This document shows, piece by piece, positions 5,343-5,449 of a stretch of DNA of 5,449 nucleotides. The DNA is taken from the NCBI GenBank assembly GCA_900545805.1, contig URAL01000061.1, positions 1-5,449 of the forward strand. The letters run 5' to 3'. Position 1 is the first letter of the stretch, and each line of letters begins with the position of its first letter. The DNA is from an uncultured Eubacteriales bacterium (GTDB lineage: Bacteria; Bacillota; Clostridia; Oscillospirales; Oscillospiraceae). Under the pieces are notes generated by a model, which did no database searches, was not told the origin of the DNA, and was given only the letters and a program-made list of their open reading frames with translations. The translations under genes and the position numbers were made by a program.

Positions 5343-5449
5343 TCTTTCAGTGGCGCATTTTCAGAGGCGCATTAAAACCGTACCAATACGCATATTGCGC
5401 TTGCCCGGTATCGAAATTGCCGACAAAACCGCAAAACTGCCGCTTCCCG
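5343..5449 (+). repeat. R2 module upstream of the acyltransferase, runs off the window
   Basis: It begins within a base or two of the acyltransferase start codon with TCTTTCAGTGGCGC and ends CGCTTCCCG at the window edge. Bases 5404-5449 match the reverse of 1073-1118 at 45 of 46 positions. It would form the entire visible 5' leader of the acyltransferase. Confidence 0.8.
5345..5372 (+). repeat. 14-bp tandem duplication of the R2 edge
   Basis: TTTCAGTGGCGCAT (5345-5358) is followed directly by TTTCAGAGGCGCAT (5359-5372), 13 of 14 identical. The outer edge of the R2 module is therefore present twice, immediately upstream of the acyltransferase ATG. Confidence 0.8.

Noticed and set aside
5343..5449. 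Sigma-A promoter of the acyltransferase within R2
   Set aside because: Candidate -35 and -10 hexamers match the consensus at only about half the positions with acceptable spacing, so no site can be named.
1..5449. tRNA, rRNA or riboswitch
   Set aside because: No cloverleaf with a T-loop GTTCGA-type motif, no rRNA segment and no recognised riboswitch core was seen in the gaps; their structure is explained by the repeat hairpins.

Overview
The window looks like a piece of a GC-rich, low-synteny chromosome from an anaerobic gut-type Firmicute (class Clostridia, probably Oscillospirales). That assignment is an inference. It rests on the GyrA sequence type (QGRGGKG GyrA box, DPPAAYRYTEA active site, Ala-Ser in the quinolone pocket) and on the intergenic repeat style, not on a database match.

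Three genes are supported, all on the minus strand. In transcription order they are: an integral-membrane acyltransferase-3 family protein (4293-5342), probably a surface polysaccharide O-acyltransferase; a complete DNA gyrase subunit A (gyrA, 1183-3681); and a small histidine-rich membrane protein (136-486). The last has two H-X13-H helices, the arrangement used by diheme cytochrome b and ferric-reductase-like proteins. gyrB is not in the window. The genes show no common pathway and are separated by long gaps, so they are unlikely to form one tight operon.

The remaining 28% (1-135, 487-1182, 3682-4292, 5343-5449) is mostly a mosaic of related non-coding repeats. Recurrent pieces are: (R1) a GTAG tetranucleotide placed directly before an 8-9 bp hairpin, five copies with compensatory stem changes, matching the layout of REP elements; (R2) an 80-100 bp module with a T-tract/GGCGC edge that faces the neighbouring gene and abuts or overlaps start and stop codons; (P) a double hairpin (GTCGGC/GCCGAC plus a CCCCT/AGGGG stem); and (G/X) an AT-rich box with GCAC repeats and a linker.

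Region by region: 1-142 is the end of one such mosaic. 503-1168 is a 650-bp element (511-1160) with 88-bp terminal inverted repeats and an internal duplication. 3682-4240 is a second, more diverged mosaic carrying an inverted copy of 746-903, so related repeats bracket gyrA. 5343-5449 is the start of a fourth and runs off the window. The gene content is ordinary; the repeat system is the unusual part.
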